Below the pieces are notes generated by a model. That model did not search any database and was not told the origin of the DNA. It saw nothing but the letters and a program-made list of their open reading frames with translations. Below, one piece after another: positions 56,028 to 64,000 of a DNA stretch of 64,000 nt. The DNA is from Chryseobacterium soli. Its GTDB lineage: Bacteria; Bacteroidota; Bacteroidia; Flavobacteriales; Weeksellaceae. The stretch spans positions 1-64,000 of the forward strand of contig NZ_JPRH01000007.1 in assembly GCF_000737705.1 (NCBI RefSeq), given 5' to 3'. The translations under genes and the position numbers were made by a program. Position 1 is the stretch's first letter. Each line of letters opens with the position of its first letter.

Positions 56028-56126
56028 ATTTAGTTTATCCGGCAGATGCATTCATCTTCCGGTTTAAACATACATCTATACAATAAGGATAGACTAAAAA
56101 TCTGTAGGATTCTAAAACACAAGCAA

Positions 56127-56558
56127 ATGAACTTTAAAGAGATTCCAATAGGACCATTGATTGAAAAAGAAGTTGCAGCACGCGAGATAGAACTTTCCCG
56201 TATCTGTAATTTTATGAAATGTACAGAACAGGAAATAAAGGGAATGTACAAAGCAAAAAGTATAGAAACAGAAAATCTGTTGAAATGGAGCAAGCTATTA
56301 GAATATGATTTTTTCAGACTGTATTCACAGCATTTGATCTTGTATGCTCCGGCAAACAAAAGTGCAGAAAGTAAGAAATATAAAAAAACAATCTTACCTC
56401 AGTTCCGAAAAAACATGTATACAAAAGAAGTTATTAATTTCATTCTGAGACAAATGCAGTCAGGAGAAATGTCAAAAATTGAAGTAATAGAGCATTATAA
56501 AATCCCAAAAACAACTCTTTATAAGTGGATGAGCAAGTATAAAGATGAAAAAAAATAA
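56127..56558 (+). CDS. HTH1-type regulator, pair 5 (module E)
   Basis: 143 residues from ATG 56127, which aligns M-N-F-K-E-I-P-I-G-P-L-I with the other HTH1 starts; an earlier ATG at 56046 is less likely. The centre reads KWSKLLEYDFFR, with Lys replacing Arg, followed by N-M-Y-T-K-E-V-I-N-F and T-T-L-Y-K-W-M-S-K-Y. Its end overlaps the next gene by 14 nt. Confidence 0.8.
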   Translation: MNFKEIPIGPLIEKEVAAREIELSRICNFMKCTEQEIKGMYKAKSIETENLLKWSKLLEYDFFRLYSQHLILYAPANKSAESKKYKKTILPQFRKNMYTKEVINFILRQMQSGEMSKIEVIEHYKIPKTTLYKWMSKYKDEKK

Positions 56559-56760
56559 ATATAGTTATCTGATGGGAAAATCCAAAAAAGAGATAACAGA
56601 ACTTCTTGAACAGGACTTTAACTACTATCCCGCCGATTTCTGGTTCTATATTTTGTCTAAGAGTTGGTTAGGAAGAACAAAGGCATTATTGATATATTTC
56701 AAAGAAGAAAAGGTATATGAAGTTAAAATAAAAACTACTTATGGAAAAATTAATCCCTGA
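56545..56760 (+). CDS. Small BamE/SmpA-like protein between HTH1 and HTH2
   Basis: 71 residues without a signal peptide. M-G-K-S-K-K-E-I-T-E-L-L-E-Q-D-F-N-Y-Y followed by F-W-F-Y-I-L and L-L-I-Y-F-K-E-E-K-V-Y-E-V-K resembles the helix-helix-sheet pattern of the BamE/SmpA fold, here as a lone cytoplasmic domain. It overlaps HTH1 by 14 nt and HTH2 by 20 nt, a tight three-gene operon. No counterpart lies between the HTH genes of the other modules. Function unknown. Confidence 0.65.
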   Translation: MKKNKYSYLMGKSKKEITELLEQDFNYYPADFWFYILSKSWLGRTKALLIYFKEEKVYEVKIKTTYGKINP

Positions 56761-57067
56761 TTATAAGAGAATCTATACTGACATCATTATAAAAGATTTT
56801 CCGGATAAAAGAGATTGCTGTATGCGATTATTACAGAAAGAAAGCTTATCTGTTGTGGATATTATAGAATTGAATGAAAAAATTTTCGGTTTCCCGGACA
56901 AAGAAACTTTTGCAGCCAACCAAAGGCACCGTTCATATAGAAAAACAGATATTCTTAAAATACTTGATTATCAGAAAAAAAATCAACTCAACAATAAGCA
57001 GCTTGCCCTCCATTTTAAATTAAGCCGTAATACAGTAACCAAATGGAAAAAACGCTTTGTCGTATAA
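56741..57067 (+). CDS. HTH2-type regulator, pair 5 (module E)
   Basis: 108 residues with Y-K-R-I-Y-T-D-I-I-I-K-D-F-P, L-S-V-V-D-I-I-E-L-N-E-K-I-F-G, N-Q-R-H-R-S-Y, and the final helix-turn-helix Q-L-N-N-K-Q-L-A-L-H-F-K-L-S-R-N-T-V with K-W-K-K. It is intact although the secreted genes of the same module are damaged, so selection on the HTH pair may be independent of them. Confidence 0.8.
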   Translation: MEKLIPDYKRIYTDIIIKDFPDKRDCCMRLLQKESLSVVDIIELNEKIFGFPDKETFAANQRHRSYRKTDILKILDYQKKNQLNNKQLALHFKLSRNTVTKWKKRFVV

Positions 57068-57268
57068 AAAAAGCACGTGGTTTTTTCTTTAATAGAAAGC
57101 ATCCTGGGAATGCTATTTGAAGTTTCTTAAAAAAGATTTTAATCATAATTTATTGATATATAGTAGTCTATGAATTGTAGCGTTTTTTTTGATTTTACAG
57201 AAAATTAATTTTAAAACCTAAAGTTTATCAATAAATAAGTATTATCTTTTTACAATTATTTATAAAAA

Positions 57269-58213
57269 ATGCTACGTCGAATATTGAATTATATAGAGAA
57301 TCTACATATTGATCCCGATGCGGACAGATTTCAGCGACTTGACGCCCGAAGATTAAATTTATTTGCATTTTCTATAGGTGTTGTTTTGCTTTTGAGCGGA
57401 TTCAGAGATTTACTGTTTGGATTCAAGAGTTATTTTTGGATTTTGTTTGTACTGGGGGCTATTTTTCTCCTTCTTTTCTTTTTTACAAAGGCTCGCCAAA
57501 ATATGCTGGTATGCTTGGTCGGTATAGAACTGTCCATGCTGTTGGTTTTCTTTTTTTCATCCACTTCAGGTTTTGAAAATGGTTTATCATTATATTATTT
57601 TTTGCTCTTTACTGCTTCGCTTTTTATTTTTAATACAAGAAAAACATCGAAGTACATCATAATTGTTTTTGTTACTGCATTTGTTTTATTTCTCATAAGT
57701 CATTATTATGATTTCAGGATATTCAGTATTGGAAAGGCAGGAAATTTAGAGTTTTTAAAAAACCAGAGACTTGTTACTTTTATAATAGTGTTTTCAGGAC
57801 TGTCGATTCTCGGATATTTTATAATATTAAAACACTTTATAGTCTTGGAATTATATCAGAAGGTTCTTAGGAGTGAAAAAATAATCTCTGATATGCGTGC
57901 AAAGCTTAACAGAAAAGACGATATGGATTTGGAGAATCTGGTAAAACTGGCCATGAATGATGATATTGCTTTCATACCCAAAATAAAATCTTCATTTCCA
58001 AATTTATATGATAACCTCATGGAAATAAATCCTGATATTACTTCCGAGGAGTTTAAATTATGTGCTCTTCTCAAGCTAGGCTTCACTACAAAAGATATAG
58101 CAGAATACAATCATATTTCTGTGCGTACCGTTCAGACAAGGAAAAGCAGGCTGAGGAAATCATTCGGAATATCTGCTGATACAGATCTTTACAAGTGGAT
58201 AGATACTTTATAG
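57269..58213 (+). CDS. Six-helix membrane protein with LuxR-type DNA-binding domain (module E)
   Basis: 314 residues. A short cytoplasmic N-terminus is followed by about six transmembrane helices (residues 28-195), a coiled-coil-like linker, and a C-terminal LuxR-type helix-turn-helix (F-K-L-C-A-L-L-K-L-G-F-T-T-K-D-I-A-E-Y-N-H-I-S-V-R-T-V-Q-T-R-K-S-R-L-R). The last 90 residues align with the TPR-LuxR proteins of module D, but the input domain is a multi-pass membrane part and not TPR. It is a one-component, membrane-bound regulator. Confidence 0.8.
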   Translation: MLRRILNYIENLHIDPDADRFQRLDARRLNLFAFSIGVVLLLSGFRDLLFGFKSYFWILFVLGAIFLLLFFFTKARQNMLVCLVGIELSMLLVFFFSSTSGFENGLSLYYFLLFTASLFIFNTRKTSKYIIIVFVTAFVLFLISHYYDFRIFSIGKAGNLEFLKNQRLVTFIIVFSGLSILGYFIILKHFIVLELYQKVLRSEKIISDMRAKLNRKDDMDLENLVKLAMNDDIAFIPKIKSSFPNLYDNLMEINPDITSEEFKLCALLKLGFTTKDIAEYNHISVRTVQTRKSRLRKSFGISADTDLYKWIDTL

Positions 58214-58746
58214 TTTGGAGTAGATCCGTTTGATGATGAAATTCTTGGATTTCTTATTCTTATAAAGTTATTGTAAGTAATCCTGAATACGACATAAAAA
58301 ATGTAGTGACTTTATGCAGCACCGCTGGAATGATAATCGGCTCTAATCATTTAAGACAAAGGTAAAAGATGTGAGCTATCACTGATCATCAGAATAATTT
58401 ACTTTAAAAAAAACTATTTTAAAAATTACTTTTTCTTTACTTTAGTCTATGGCTTGTATAGATTTTCAAGGTATTCTTCACCATATAAATAGGTTAATTT
58501 TTCGCTTAATTTATATATAATTTAAGATAAAACGGTCTGCATCTTTTTCTTTGGCGCTGAGATAATGTTATGCTTTTTGATGGAATATGGAACTGTTGAA
58601 TGCTCCATTTAATCAAATCTGCTTAAGGCTGTTTGGTAAGATAATTTCATAGAACAGAAGACAACTTTCGTAATTTCTTGATTTTTGTCAAGAGCAGAAT
58701 AATTCTTCTGTTAGATCTTTGTAACGTATCTCAAAGACGAAATAAA
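58214..58746. other. Gap after module E
   Basis: AT-rich, about 530 bp, no gene, repeat or clear hairpin recognised. Confidence 0.35.
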
Positions 58747-59265
58747 ATGAAATATTTAAAGACAATTATTTTAACAACCATTATTTTAACAATAGTTATT
58801 TTAATCACATTATTAAATACAACAGTAATGGAAAAAGAAATAAAAACAGAAATTTTAATCAATTCCACTCCTGAAAAAAGTTGGTCAATTCTCACCAACT
58901 TTGACAATTATCCGAATTGGAATCCATTCATAAAATCAATAAAAGGCGAAGTAAAAGTAGGAAACAAAATTACAGTAACTATAGAACCACCAGAATCAAA
59001 AGGAATGACTTTTAACCCAAAAATTCTTACATTTAAAAAGGATAAAGAATTAAGCTGGCTTGGTCATTTACTGTTTGCAGGACTTTTTGACGGCGAACAT
59101 AAATTTGAACTTATTGACAACGGAAACGGAACAATAACTTTTAGGCAAAGTGAAAAATTTAAAGGAATACTTGTCCCATTATTTAAAAAACAACTTGATA
59201 ACAACACAAAAAGAGGATTTGAAGAAATGAATAAAAAGCTGAAAGAATTGGCAGAACAGAAATAA
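58747..59265 (+). CDS. SRPBCC-family protein with membrane anchor
   Basis: 172 residues from ATG 58747. One N-terminal hydrophobic helix (T-I-I-L-T-I-V-I-L-I-T-L-L) is followed by a START/Bet v1-like domain: I-K-T-E-I-L-I-N-S-T-P-E-K-S-W-S-I-L-T-N-F, then Y-P-N-W-N-P-F, G-H-L-L-F-A-G-L-F-D-G-E-H and a long C-terminal helix. This SRPBCC type is the polyketide-cyclase/ligand-binding group. An ATG at 58828 could give a soluble form. Ligand unknown. Confidence 0.8.
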   Translation: MKYLKTIILTTIILTIVILITLLNTTVMEKEIKTEILINSTPEKSWSILTNFDNYPNWNPFIKSIKGEVKVGNKITVTIEPPESKGMTFNPKILTFKKDKELSWLGHLLFAGLFDGEHKFELIDNGNGTITFRQSEKFKGILVPLFKKQLDNNTKRGFEEMNKKLKELAEQK

Positions 59266-59344
59266 ATATTACCAATAAGAGTTTTATGCTTCGATTTTCC
59301 TCTGTACCATCAAGCTGTAAACATTGCAAGCTATAATATAAAGA

Positions 59345-59812
59345 ATGATGAAGAAATACGTATTAATTATTTGTGTATTAACTGCAATTTCTTGCGAGAA
59401 AAAAGAAACTGCTAATGAAATAAATATTGAGCATTCAATACGACCAAAAAAAGAAAATAGAATTGTAGAAATCGTTTCTAAAAAAAACAAAGATATTGAA
59501 AGTGTACAACATGTTGACCGTCCGAATGAGAGTAAAATAATCAAATCGAAATTTGATATAAAATTACTTTTCGGAATTTGGACAAATGATCCTGAAGGAC
59601 CTCACGCTGACTTTGACTTAAATAAAAAATCCTTTTATGTTGTAGATTATGATGGAAATGGAGATATGCCATACATCATAAACGAAGATTCTCTCAAAGT
59701 ATACTATAATGATTTTGTGAGTGTTGGAATAATTAAAAAAGTGACAAAAGATACTTTGAAAATAGATTGGAACGAAAACGGAACAATTAATTACGTTAAA
59801 TGGAAAGAATAA
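59345..59812 (+). CDS. Lipoprotein of unknown function
   Basis: 155 residues; start at 59345 or the next ATG at 59348. The lipobox is L-T-A-I-S-C. After a Lys/Glu-rich linker there is a small beta-rich domain with F-G-I-W-T-N-D-P-E-G-P-H-A-D-F and D-Y-D-G-N-G-D-M-P-Y, resembling lipocalin-like or calycin-type exported proteins of Flavobacteriia. Function unknown. Confidence 0.7.
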   Translation: MMKKYVLIICVLTAISCEKKETANEINIEHSIRPKKENRIVEIVSKKNKDIESVQHVDRPNESKIIKSKFDIKLLFGIWTNDPEGPHADFDLNKKSFYVVDYDGNGDMPYIINEDSLKVYYNDFVSVGIIKKVTKDTLKIDWNENGTINYVKWKE

Positions 59813-59960
59813 ATACAGCATGTAACCCGGCTGACAATTGCCCGGCAAGACCCATAATGAACTATTCAAATGATATTTAAAATGCTAAACGAGAGAATGA
59901 CAATTTCTCGAAAAGGATATAAGGAAGTGAGTAGCTATTGCAACAGAATGCCATACTAAA

Positions 59961-60743
59961 ATGAAAACCTATCAAATTAACGACATAATTACTAACCTGG
60001 CGGAACCAGCAGCATACTATGTCGGCGTTTTTGAAGATACACCTGACCCTGATATTGAATGGCCGCACAAGCACAGCTTTTATTCAGTGATTTGGTTTAC
60101 ACAAGGAAGCGGAATAAATGTAATCGATTTTGATGAATACGAAATTCTACCAAACCGCATTTTCACAATTAATCCGGTACAAATTCACAATTGGAACTAT
60201 TCAATTGACAGTCAGGGATATTTCTTATTAATCGAAGAACATTTTGCGAAACAAATGAACATTGATTTTTCATTCCCTTTTGTTGATTTAACAACAAATG
60301 ACATTCCTTTTATTGAAGAAATATTCAAACGAATGTCCTTAAACAACAATCAATTAGTTGCTATTCCTTATCTGTTTTCACTTTTATTCAATTTCGAAAC
60401 ACATCATCACAAACTAAACAATACAATTATTCAGTATAAGAAACTGATTACTGAAAATTATGATAAAAATTTTACAATTGAGCAATATGCAGAAAAGCTC
60501 AACATCTCGACCGAAACATTAAACCAATTATGCAGAGAAGAAACAGGATTTACTGCCAAACAACTTCAATTGGATCTTAAAATAACGGAAGCCAAAAGAC
60601 TTTTGCTTTATTCATCATTAAATACAAGTGAAATTGCTTTCCAGCTTGGATTTGAAGACGGTTCTTATTTTTCAAGGATTTTTAAAAAGAAATCCAATCT
60701 TTCACCTTCAAACTTTCAGGAAAAGTACCTGAAAAACCGATAG
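59961..60743 (+). CDS. AraC-family transcriptional regulator
   Basis: 260 residues. The N-terminal cupin-like sensing domain (P-H-K-H-S-F-Y-S-V-I-W-F near residues 33-44) is followed by a C-terminal AraC domain (F-T-I-E-Q-Y-A-E-K-L-N-I-S, E-T-G-F-T-A-K-Q-L, I-A-F-Q-L-G-F-E-D-G-S-Y-F-S-R-I-F-K-K). It is soluble and has no TPR or membrane part, unlike the module regulators. It probably controls the carboxymuconolactone decarboxylase-like gene that starts 47 bp later. Confidence 0.85.
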   Translation: MKTYQINDIITNLAEPAAYYVGVFEDTPDPDIEWPHKHSFYSVIWFTQGSGINVIDFDEYEILPNRIFTINPVQIHNWNYSIDSQGYFLLIEEHFAKQMNIDFSFPFVDLTTNDIPFIEEIFKRMSLNNNQLVAIPYLFSLLFNFETHHHKLNNTIIQYKKLITENYDKNFTIEQYAEKLNISTETLNQLCREETGFTAKQLQLDLKITEAKRLLLYSSLNTSEIAFQLGFEDGSYFSRIFKKKSNLSPSNFQEKYLKNR

Positions 60744-60790
60744 AAGTCCTAACATCATGTACCACTTTACCGCTAATTTTGGAAGAAAGA

Positions 60791-61663
60791 ATGAAAGATA
60801 CTATAATCATTTCGTTTTTACTTTTATTAATAGTGAAAGTAAACGGACAAATAAAATTATCGGAAAATATGCAATCAGAAAGATTTAAAAAAGGTTGGGG
60901 GAAACTCCAGGAAATTGATGGAGAAGCAGGAGAAAAAGTAATCGAAAGTCTTAAAGATATTTCGCCAGATTTAGGAATGTACATTATCGAATATGGTTTT
61001 GGGGACATCTATTCGAGAAACGGGCTTGACCTGAAATCCAAAGAAATTGCCGTTGTTGCAGCTTTAACAGCAATGGGAAATGCTGAACCGCAACTAAAAG
61101 TACATATCAATGGAGCATTAAATACAGGAAGCTCAATTAATGAAGTAAAGGAAGTGATTATGCAAATGTCCGTTTATTCGGGCTTTCCGAGTTGCATAAA
61201 TGCAATGAACACCTTGAAAGGAGTTTTAGAAGAAAGGCAAAAGCACGGAATAAAAGACGAAGTGGGAAAAACCGCCGACAAAATAACAATGGACAGGTTA
61301 AAATTAGGAGAACAAGAATTAACAAAATTAGACAGTCTTCAGGTAGAGAAGTTAAAATCTGCATATAATGACTTTTCACCCGATTTGGTAAAATTCATGC
61401 TTGAGTACGGGTATGCAGATATATTTTCAAGAAACAATTTGAGTGAGAAATACAGGCAAATTGCAACAATTTCAGCTTTAACAGCTTTAGGAACCGCAAA
61501 ACCGCAACTGAAATTTCATATCAACGCAGGTTTAAACATCGGTCTTACCGAAATCGAAATAAAAGAAATTATGATTTTGATGAGTATTTATTCAGGATTT
61601 CCGTCGGCTATTAACGGAACCAATATGTTAAAAGAAGTTTTAACTGAACGAACAAAAAAATAA
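60791..61663 (+). CDS. Exported protein with two carboxymuconolactone-decarboxylase-like domains
   Basis: 290 residues from ATG 60791; a TTG twelve bases earlier is a poorer start. An N-terminal signal segment (I-I-S-F-L-L-L-L-I-V-K-V-N-G-Q) is followed by two homologous CMD domains, about 45-135 and 185-280: Y-I-I-E-Y-G-F-G-D-I-Y-S-R then A-A-L-T-A-M-G-N-A-E-P-Q-L-K-V-H, and M-L-E-Y-G-Y-A-D-I-F-S-R then S-A-L-T-A-L-G-T-A-K-P-Q-L-K-F-H. The CxxC of AhpD-type peroxidases is missing, so an alkylhydroperoxidase role is unlikely. Substrate unknown. Confidence 0.8.
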   Translation: MKDTIIISFLLLLIVKVNGQIKLSENMQSERFKKGWGKLQEIDGEAGEKVIESLKDISPDLGMYIIEYGFGDIYSRNGLDLKSKEIAVVAALTAMGNAEPQLKVHINGALNTGSSINEVKEVIMQMSVYSGFPSCINAMNTLKGVLEERQKHGIKDEVGKTADKITMDRLKLGEQELTKLDSLQVEKLKSAYNDFSPDLVKFMLEYGYADIFSRNNLSEKYRQIATISALTALGTAKPQLKFHINAGLNIGLTEIEIKEIMILMSIYSGFPSAINGTNMLKEVLTERTKK

Positions 61664-61760
61664 AAACGAAAGCCATTTTGTTTCTGTTTCTCGAAGTAGA
61701 AAACGAGGCAAAAATGTAATCCGAAGCGCCGTAACTACTTATCATTTAATTTTAATCCTC

Positions 61761-61898
61761 ATGAGTTATCCGTGTAGCAACTCCAAATTGAAAGTGCAAT
61801 TTGAATTAATAGATCCAGAAGACAGTGAATGTTATCTAATTTACAACAACAATAAAAAGTGGATTCGATCGCAGTCTATTTTTATCTCGAAATTATAA
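61761..61898 (+). CDS. Possible small protein
   Basis: A 45-codon frame with ATG (61761) and TAA, product M-S-Y-P-C-S-N-S-K-L-K-V-Q-F-E-L-I-D-P-E-D... It looks protein-like but lacks support beyond composition. It is the only candidate in the 335-bp gap 61664-61998. Confidence 0.3.
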   Translation: MSYPCSNSKLKVQFELIDPEDSECYLIYNNNKKWIRSQSIFISKL

Positions 61899-61998
61899 TT
61901 GCATAAATTAGCTGAAAGTAGGGATTTTCTACAGTAGTAGTTTTACATACTTTTGTAGTAACGATATTGAACAGTACGCTTTATTAAATCATTATCAA

Positions 61999-62613
61999 AT
62001 GAGCTTAAACAACATATGTTTTTCATTGCTATTGGCTGTAACTATTTTAAGCTGCAGCCCCAATGAAAAGGGAAGTCAGCAAAATAAGAAGGTTACTGAT
62101 ACCATTATTACCAAGGAAACGGCCGTAAAAGAAAAAGATAGTCTCGTAACGGATGTTAAAATTCCTGTTATTGACACTATTGCAGTGCTTACTGCTTTTA
62201 AGAAAACGGTAACAACTGACCAATTTATTAAAGAGTTAGGTATTGAGGCGGATGGTTTGGGTGGTTCAATTTTTGATTCGGAACGGCCGATTCTGATTGG
62301 TGACCTGAATGGTGATCATCAGGATGATGCCATTATGCCTTTTTCTATAGAAGGACGCCAGGGTGGGAATAATTGGGATGCACATTATGCTATTTTCATC
62401 AATAATAATGGTGTTCTTGAATATAAATATTCATTTGATAGAGGAGGTGATCTTGCAGAAAGACAAATTAATTTTAAAAGTATAAAAAACGGTATCATAA
62501 AAGGCATGGAAGTACCGGGATTTCATTCTGAAGAAGGAAATAATACTCCGGTAGAGTATTTGTACCGTACTACTGACCTTTCAGAAGTAGCTACTGCTTC
62601 AGAAACAAAATGA
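61999..62613 (+). CDS. Lipoprotein with FG-GAP-like calcium-binding segment
   Basis: 204 residues with a lipobox (T-I-L-S-C, Cys near 19). A polar linker is followed by a domain with P-I-L-I-G-D-L-N-G-D-H-Q-D-D-A-I-M-P-F near residues 94-112, an FG-GAP/EF-like calcium loop as in periplasmic beta-propeller-related proteins. A-I-F-I-N-N-N-G-V-L-E-Y fits the next strand. It stands alone, and its function is unknown. Confidence 0.7.
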   Translation: MSLNNICFSLLLAVTILSCSPNEKGSQQNKKVTDTIITKETAVKEKDSLVTDVKIPVIDTIAVLTAFKKTVTTDQFIKELGIEADGLGGSIFDSERPILIGDLNGDHQDDAIMPFSIEGRQGGNNWDAHYAIFINNNGVLEYKYSFDRGGDLAERQINFKSIKNGIIKGMEVPGFHSEEGNNTPVEYLYRTTDLSEVATASETK

Positions 62614-63360
62614 TGAACGGAAATAAAAAATAAAATAAAATCTATCTTCCTTGCTTAATAAGTTCATTAAAAAGAAATTTTAGGTACTCAAAACAAATCG
62701 ATAAGCCAGTTAATTCCCAAGTCAGTCAGGGATGTTGTGGCAACATCAGTAAGCTATTAGCTCCCCTAAAATTGAACACAACAGATCATTTCGATAGTGG
62801 ATATTGTAAAAAGGTATACTTATACCTTACACAGTGACAGATTACTTTAAGAATTATAGCAATACCAAATTTTGTGCGCAAAAATTCCGGCAGTTGTCTG
62901 TCGCTGTTTCAATATCTCAACCCCATTACATCTTACATTTAAACTTTAATAAAAACATGAAAAATTATTTAGGTTGCTTATTATTTTGTTGATTTTTATT
63001 ATCAAAGCAAAAATATTTTGAGGAAAATTGGGAGGAAACAACCTGCATGAAATGGCATGTTACTGATTAAGCTCCCAATTAAATGTTTCAAGTGACTCAA
63101 TTATAGTAATCTAATTATGTATTAAAGAAAAATCCAAAATCCCAATCGATGATTCAAAAATCTTACGGAGGTTATTTAGGTTAAGGCTCCCATATATTCG
63201 AAATTAGATATTAAAAACAACTTCTCTAAAAAAAACATTCCTTTTTTTAGATCAAAAAAGCAGGCTGCACTCATCTGCTGTTATTCTTCGTTCATGTAGT
63301 TTTATTTGCTCAATCTGCATTAGAGGAATATCTTTACTAAAGCGTTAAAAACTTTGTGTA
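62614..63360. other. Long gap, probably decayed
   Basis: AT-rich, no intact gene. A plus-strand stretch near 62958-63070 reads as a short signal-like peptide with a stop inside (M-K-N-Y-L-G-C-L-L-F-C), possibly a gene remnant. Not supportable further. Confidence 0.3.
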
Positions 63361-63660
63361 TTGAAAATAATTAGAAGAATAACGACCTATTGGAAGATTC
63401 AGCTGATTGGATGATTTTTAGCTTCCTTTTATTGGGGGTTTTCAGCATTTTTTACAGGTAATTTTAGTTGGAAAATAAGAATAAAATTTCTCGTATTAGA
63501 AACCCCAAATTCTGCAAGACGGGGCAATTGACCTTTTGGCTGAACTGCTGAGGAGTTCCTTAAACAGTAATGTGGGGAGATTAGTACCCTTACATGATGA
63601 AATTAATCTTGTTAATAATTATCTTGAATCATAAAAAATCGTCGCACACTTCAAAAGTCT
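63361..63660 (+). pseudogene. Decayed LytS-type sensor histidine kinase
   Basis: One frame reads I-I-R-R-I-T-T-Y-W-K-I-Q-L-I-G, a TGA, then F-L-A-S-F-Y-W-G-F-S-A-F-F, the first membrane segments of a LytS/YehU-like kinase. A second frame from 63500 reads L-L-A-E-L-L-R-S-S-L-N-S-N-V-G-R-L-V-P-L-H-D-E-I-N-L-V-N-N-Y-L-E-S, which is the helix pair after the H-box of the same family. The helices between are missing, and stops follow. An internal deletion and frameshifts are inferred. Confidence 0.6.
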
Positions 63661-63819
63661 GATTTTAAGGGAACTTCTTCAATGTTAGTCCATATGGTAA
63701 TTATTTGTAACTTTAGACAAGTTAATTTATATTGCTTATGCTTTATTAAAAAAGAAAGGCAAAGAGTGAAGAAAAATACCTTGATACATTGAAGAAAATA
63801 AAATAATAAATCATTAAAA

Positions 63820-64000
63820 ATGGCGAAACAAATTTTTATCAATCTCGCAGTAAAGGATCTACAAAAATCTACGGATTTTTATACTGCATTGGGCTTTAAA
63901 ATTAACCCTCAATTTTCAGATGATACAGGAAAATGTATGGTTTGGAGCGAGCATATTTTTGTAATGATTTTGACGCATGAAAAATTCGCAAGTTTTACAA
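63820..64000 (+). CDS. VOC-family (glyoxalase-like) protein, 5' part
   Basis: The ATG at 63820 opens 60 codons that run off the window. M-A-K-Q-I-F-I-N-L-A-V-K-D-L-Q-K-S-T-D-F-Y-T-A-L-G-F is the first beta-alpha-beta unit of the vicinal oxygen chelate fold, followed by C-M-V-W-S-E-H-I-F-V-M-I-L. This family includes lactoylglutathione lyase-related proteins. The partial sequence resembles the short single-domain VOC proteins (about 130 aa) of Bacteroidota. Confidence 0.8.
   Translation, partial: MAKQIFINLAVKDLQKSTDFYTALGFKINPQFSDDTGKCMVWSEHIFVMILTHEKFASFT

Noticed and set aside
1..64000. CRISPR arrays, rRNA and tRNA genes
   Set aside because: No regularly spaced short repeats and no rRNA or tRNA cores were seen on either strand by eye; a tRNAscan or covariance search was not possible.

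Overview
The window looks like chromosome of a Chryseobacterium-like member of the Bacteroidota (Flavobacteriia, Weeksellaceae). The evidence is low G+C, long AT-rich gaps, a TTG/TAnnTTTG-type promoter, many short secreted proteins that begin with a cleavable signal peptide followed by a Q-[VI]-G-[IL]-[GN] segment, and Bacteroidota-typical families (FISUMP domain, RND pump fused to its outer-membrane factor, YeeE/YedE pair with a persulfide dioxygenase-rhodanese fusion). No rRNA, tRNA, CRISPR array or complete insertion sequence was seen.

The dominant theme is a recurring surface-protein/regulator module, present in five versions. Each contains a pair of small helix-turn-helix genes, called HTH1 (about 143 aa) and HTH2 (about 108 aa). 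Four are combined with secreted proteins and with a membrane-tethered sensor-like regulator (TPR repeats, one transmembrane helix, then an AraC- or LuxR-type DNA-binding domain, or a multi-pass membrane variant). Module A (5027-11542, plus) is TPR-AraC regulator, large secreted protein, small secreted companion, membrane protein, HTH1, HTH2; a broken TPR-AraC gene lies beside it (12325-13979). Module B (17259-30884) is a minus-strand run of secreted proteins, including a very large one split by a frameshift, ending in HTH1-HTH2, with a divergent TPR-AraC gene. Module C (31050-34287) is a bitopic membrane protein, a membrane protein, HTH1 and HTH2, divergent from a tyrosine recombinase, with a 20-bp inverted repeat around 192 bp of intergenic DNA that looks like an invertible promoter. 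Module D (39206-46681) is TPR-LuxR, three C1q-like secreted proteins, TPR-LuxR, HTH1, HTH2. Module E (53652-58213) is decayed: a remnant of an AraC domain, two interrupted secreted-protein genes, HTH1, a small BamE-like gene, HTH2, and a six-helix LuxR-type regulator.

Between the modules are ordinary loci: two alpha/beta hydrolases (1090-3479, one lacking its nucleophile), two tandem class I terpene synthases (14695-16798), a Crp-regulated sulfur cluster (34746-38805) with a repeated operator-like site, a heavy-metal RND efflux operon with a heme-binding protein (46777-53363), and a stretch of accessory genes (58747-62613). A decayed LytS-type kinase and the start of a VOC protein close the right edge. 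The left edge holds the start of a serine recombinase. A 250-bp direct repeat carrying a likely small RNA with its own promoter and terminator sits at 283-537 and 11778-12029, bracketing the hydrolases and module A.

Many reading frames in the modules are interrupted by single lesions. This may be real birth-and-death of surface genes, phase-variable states, or in some cases assembly errors; the sequence alone cannot separate these.
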